A stretch of DNA of 17,625 nt, taken from positions 1 to 17,625 of the forward strand of contig DQSO01000161.1 of NCBI GenBank assembly GCA_015663225.1. Direction: 5' to 3'. Each line of letters opens with the position of its first letter. Position 1 is the stretch's first letter. This document shows positions 15,272 through 17,625 of the stretch, one piece after another. The notes below the pieces were generated by a model. The model was not told the DNA's origin. It made no database searches and saw nothing but the letters and a program-made list of their open reading frames with translations. Position numbers and translations under genes: made by a program. Source of the stretch: Campylobacterales bacterium (GTDB taxonomy: Bacteria; Campylobacterota; Campylobacteria; Campylobacterales; QNZT01).

Positions 15272-16040
15272 ATTTAGTTACACTCTCTTCATATAGTCTA
15301 TCTTTATAAAACAGATTTAAAGCTTTAACACCCTGATATAGAAGCATATCAGAACCATCTTTACATGGTATGTTAAGCTCTTTAGCAAGGGCTAAAAATG
15401 GTGTATTTTTATTGTAGATAACATCTATTGCATATTTACTATTATTTAATATATCTATTAGCATGTTTTTTGGTAAAGGATACTCATTATCTACTAATCC
15501 AGCACTTGTTGTATTTACTACTAAGTCATATTTACCTGCACTAAATTCATCCCAACAATATGCATTAAATCCATTTTCTTTAAAGATTTTTACTCTATTT
15601 TTACTTCTGTTTAATATGGATACATCAAGATTTTTTTGTTTATATATTAAAGATATTGCTTTTGCCGTTCCACCTGCACCAATAATTAATATTTTTTTAA
15701 TATCTTTAAATTCACTTGCACTCATATAAAAACCAATAGCATCAGTATTGTAGCCAATCATCTTACCATCTTCTAAAACAAGTGTATTAACTGCACCTAT
15801 CTCTTTAGCAATCCCTCTTACTTCATCACAACTTTTAAAAGCAGTTTCTTTATGTGGTACAGTTACATTTGCACCATTAAGGTTTTGAGTAAAAAACTCT
15901 TCTTTTAACCGTTCACCATTTTCAAGTTTAAACTTATTATATACAGCATCTAATCCTAAACCTTTTATCGCAAAAGTATGCATTTTAGGAGAGATAGAGT
16001 GTTCAACTGGATTACCAAATATTGTAAATTTTTTACTCAC
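15252..16040 (-). CDS. aroE: Shikimate dehydrogenase (NADP)
   Basis: Reduces 3-dehydroshikimate to shikimate in chorismate synthesis. Numbered from GTG 16040, the protein has 262 residues. Seen: the shikimate-binding FGNPVEHSISPKMH (8-21, with S14 and S16), GANVTVPHKE (57-65) with catalytic K64, the NTDAIGF motif (98-104) with D100, the nucleotide loop GAGGTAKA (121-128), and the C-terminal DGSDMLLYQG (228-237). Three in-frame starts exist: GTG 16058, ATG 16049 and GTG 16040. I choose 16040 because GGA lies 8 bases upstream and the N-terminus then fits the family (SKKFTIFGNP). This leaves an 8-base overlap with trpE, implying coupled translation. The 3' end overlaps the radical SAM gene by 20 bases. 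Confidence 0.95.
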   Translation of the reverse strand: MSKKFTIFGNPVEHSISPKMHTFAIKGLGLDAVYNKFKLENGERLKEEFFTQNLNGANVTVPHKETAFKSCDEVRGIAKEIGAVNTLVLEDGKMIGYNTDAIGFYMSASEFKDIKKILIIGAGGTAKAISLIYKQKNLDVSILNRSKNRVKIFKENGFNAYCWDEFSAGKYDLVVNTTSAGLVDNEYPLPKNMLIDILNNSKYAIDVIYNKNTPFLALAKELNIPCKDGSDMLLYQGVKALNLFYKDRLYEESVTKFMKKAF

Positions 16041-17445
16041 TAAGTTCATCCAAAGCACTTAAATTTGCAGCTAACTTATTTTGAACTTCTAAAAATTCCA
16101 ACTCTTTTTGACTATCAGCAACTATACCAGCACCAGCTTGAAATACAATTTTTTCATCATCAATATATACAGTTCTTATAGCAATAGCACTATCCATATT
16201 TCCATCAAATCCAAAGTAACCTATGCTTCCACTATAAAAACCTCTCTTAATACCTTCATATTCAGCGATAAGTTCCATAGCTCTAATCTTTGGAGCACCA
16301 GTCATCGTCCCTGCTGTAAATGTTGCAGCAAATAGATCAAACATGTCATATTTACTATCAAGTTGGGCATCTATATCACTAACCATATGCATAACATGAG
16401 AGTATTTTTCAACTCTCATCATCTCTAAAACTTTGACACTTCCACTTTTTGCTACACGACCAACATCATTTCGTCCTAAATCAATAAGCATAAGATGTTC
16501 GGCACACTCTTTTTCATCATTTAACATCTCATCTGCTAGTTGGGCATCTCTTTGTGGTGTATTTCCTCTTCTTCTAGTTCCTGCTATTGGACGAAGAAGG
16601 ATACTATCATCATTTAAGCCAACCATTACTTCTGGAGAACTACCTGCTATTGAAAACTTTTCAAACTCAAGTAAAAACATATATGGTGATGGATTTTTAC
16701 TTCTTAGTATTCTATAAAAACTTAAGTGGTCAATCTTAGCATACTGAGTAAAGCGATTTGACATAAGTATTTGAAATACATCACCACTTTTTATCATCTC
16801 TTTAGAATCTTCTATCATCTTAAAAAATTGATTTTTATCAAAAGCATAGGTACCTTTTTCAGTATCAATCTTTGTTTTTTTGATTGGCATATACGGGTAA
16901 GAAGTTTTTAAATATATATCTATTTCGTCTAACTCTTTATTTGAAAATGTACCACTACTTAAAATCGTAAGTTTATTACTCTTATGTGAATATGCTAAAA
17001 CCAACTTTGGTCGTATAAGGTCTAAATCAGGTGTATCAAGCTCATCTTTTAAATCTTTCATATAGCTATCTAGTACAGGCTCAAAAACTTTTACACTATC
17101 ATAACCTATAAAACCAACAAAACCATCAATATAGCCTATATTTAACTCTTTAGAAAGGTTTTTATAAAGTGATGTATCTATCTTTTTATAGTATTCTTTT
17201 AAAAGTTTAAAAGGACTCTCTTCTGATTTTGACACTTTTTTATCTTCATTTATAAAAATAGTTTGATTGTTTTTATACTGAATTCGTTCTAATGCTCCGA
17301 TAAAAATAAAGCTAAAATTACCATTTTCACTACTTATTCCACTTTCAAACAAAAGAGAAATCTCATCTGGAAATCTCTCCTTTAGTTTAGAGTAAACTGA
17401 TATTGGAGTATATTGATCAAATAAAATCTGTTTATAGTTAACCAC
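16033..17445 (-). CDS. trpE: Anthranilate synthase component I
   Basis: Converts chorismate to anthranilate with ammonia or the TrpG glutaminase, the first step of tryptophan synthesis. The 470-residue length is standard. LLFES at 31-35 corresponds to the LLES tryptophan feedback site. The chorismate-binding domain carries IAGSSPEVMV (267-275), RPIAGTRRRG (285-294), LIDLGRNDVGRV (320-331), H350 (YSHVMHMVSDI) and FTAGTMTGAPK (376-386). The Ala in PIAGT separates it from PabB, which has a catalytic Lys there (PIKGT). Start GTG 17445 with weak TAAGAG upstream. The gene begins 8 bases after the SPOR fragment and overlaps aroE by 8 bases. No trpG or other trp gene, and no leader peptide or attenuator, was seen in the window, so the rest of the pathway is elsewhere. 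Confidence 0.95.
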   Translation of the reverse strand: MVNYKQILFDQYTPISVYSKLKERFPDEISLLFESGISSENGNFSFIFIGALERIQYKNNQTIFINEDKKVSKSEESPFKLLKEYYKKIDTSLYKNLSKELNIGYIDGFVGFIGYDSVKVFEPVLDSYMKDLKDELDTPDLDLIRPKLVLAYSHKSNKLTILSSGTFSNKELDEIDIYLKTSYPYMPIKKTKIDTEKGTYAFDKNQFFKMIEDSKEMIKSGDVFQILMSNRFTQYAKIDHLSFYRILRSKNPSPYMFLLEFEKFSIAGSSPEVMVGLNDDSILLRPIAGTRRRGNTPQRDAQLADEMLNDEKECAEHLMLIDLGRNDVGRVAKSGSVKVLEMMRVEKYSHVMHMVSDIDAQLDSKYDMFDLFAATFTAGTMTGAPKIRAMELIAEYEGIKRGFYSGSIGYFGFDGNMDSAIAIRTVYIDDEKIVFQAGAGIVADSQKELEFLEVQNKLAANLSALDELSE

Positions 17446-17453
17446 TAAAACTC

Positions 17454-17625
17454 TTATCTAAGATGATATAAAAATGCCTGAGGGTTAATCGTAGCCTTAA
17501 CCATTCCCATTTTAGCATGAGCAGCATTTTTTGAACTAAAAGGTCCAACTAAAATTTTAGTAAATTTTTTTCCTTTTACAACAATAGAGTGAGTTATCTA
17601 TGAAAATCCATTAGATTTGATTTTA
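17454..17625 (-). pseudogene. C-terminal part of a SPOR-domain protein, interrupted by an in-frame TAG
   Basis: On the minus strand the visible 3' end encodes a SPOR (peptidoglycan-binding) domain: GKKFTKILVGPFSSKNAAHA then KMGMVKATINPQAFLY, with the diagnostic VGPF. The stop TAA is at 17456-17454. Reading upstream in the same frame, a TAG occurs at 17600-17598, and the frame beyond it still reads like SPOR (KSNGFS, then stop, then ITHSIVVKG). A single substitution of a Tyr or Trp-like codon would explain it; there is no frameshift. The gene is therefore a recent pseudogene, a truncated protein, or a sequencing or assembly error near the window end. Its 5' part is outside. It precedes trpE by 8 bases. 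Confidence 0.65.

Noticed and set aside
16033..17445. PabB (aminodeoxychorismate synthase) instead of TrpE
   Set aside because: The motif is PIAGT with Ala, not the PIKGT Lys of PabB, and a LLES-type tryptophan site is present.

Overview
The window is AT-rich bacterial DNA with tightly packed genes. It most likely comes from the Campylobacterota (Epsilonproteobacteria), probably a Sulfurimonas-like free-living member. Three things point there: an HP0268-type small protein directly before miaB and a DUF374 acyltransferase (the HP0268-HP0269-HP0270 order of Helicobacter pylori); a comF-like gene followed by gyrA, an NtrC-type regulator matching FlgR, and asd (the order known in Campylobacter jejuni); and hemE followed by a Cj1244-like radical SAM gene. 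The genus is an inference. No RNA gene, insertion sequence or CRISPR array was seen, and no gene-free stretch exceeds about 140 bases.

Region by region: (a) 1-805, minus strand: 5' part of nusA (TTG start), cut by the window edge. (b) 806-941: divergent promoter region. (c) 942-6311, plus strand: one run of eight genes, most overlapping their neighbour by 14 or 17 bases: HP0268-like, miaB, DUF374 acyltransferase, a membrane-anchored TPR protein, a Xer-type tyrosine recombinase, and three very AT-rich genes whose architecture resembles PilM, PilN and PilO, the inner-membrane platform of type IV pili and type II secretion systems. (d) 6414-7265: a lipoprotein made of eight 23-residue repeats, followed by a small terminator. 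(e) 7315-11794: comF-like, gyrA and flgR. (f) 11796-15271: asd, a YqhA-family membrane protein, hemE and a radical SAM protein with almost no spacing. (g) 15252-17625, minus strand: a SPOR-domain protein (incomplete and interrupted by an in-frame TAG), trpE and aroE. This run converges on the radical SAM gene with a 20-base overlap of 3' ends.

Most of the window is core metabolism and information processing: transcription elongation, tRNA modification, DNA supercoiling, lysine/threonine/methionine, aromatic amino acid and haem synthesis, and flagellar control. The least explained part is 3088-7265. It holds a Xer-like recombinase without signs of a mobile element, a cryptic PilM/N/O-like trio with no secretin, pilin or ATPase nearby, a perfect hairpin containing the PilM-like start codon, and the repeat lipoprotein. 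The comF-like gene next door suggests, but does not prove, a link to DNA uptake.
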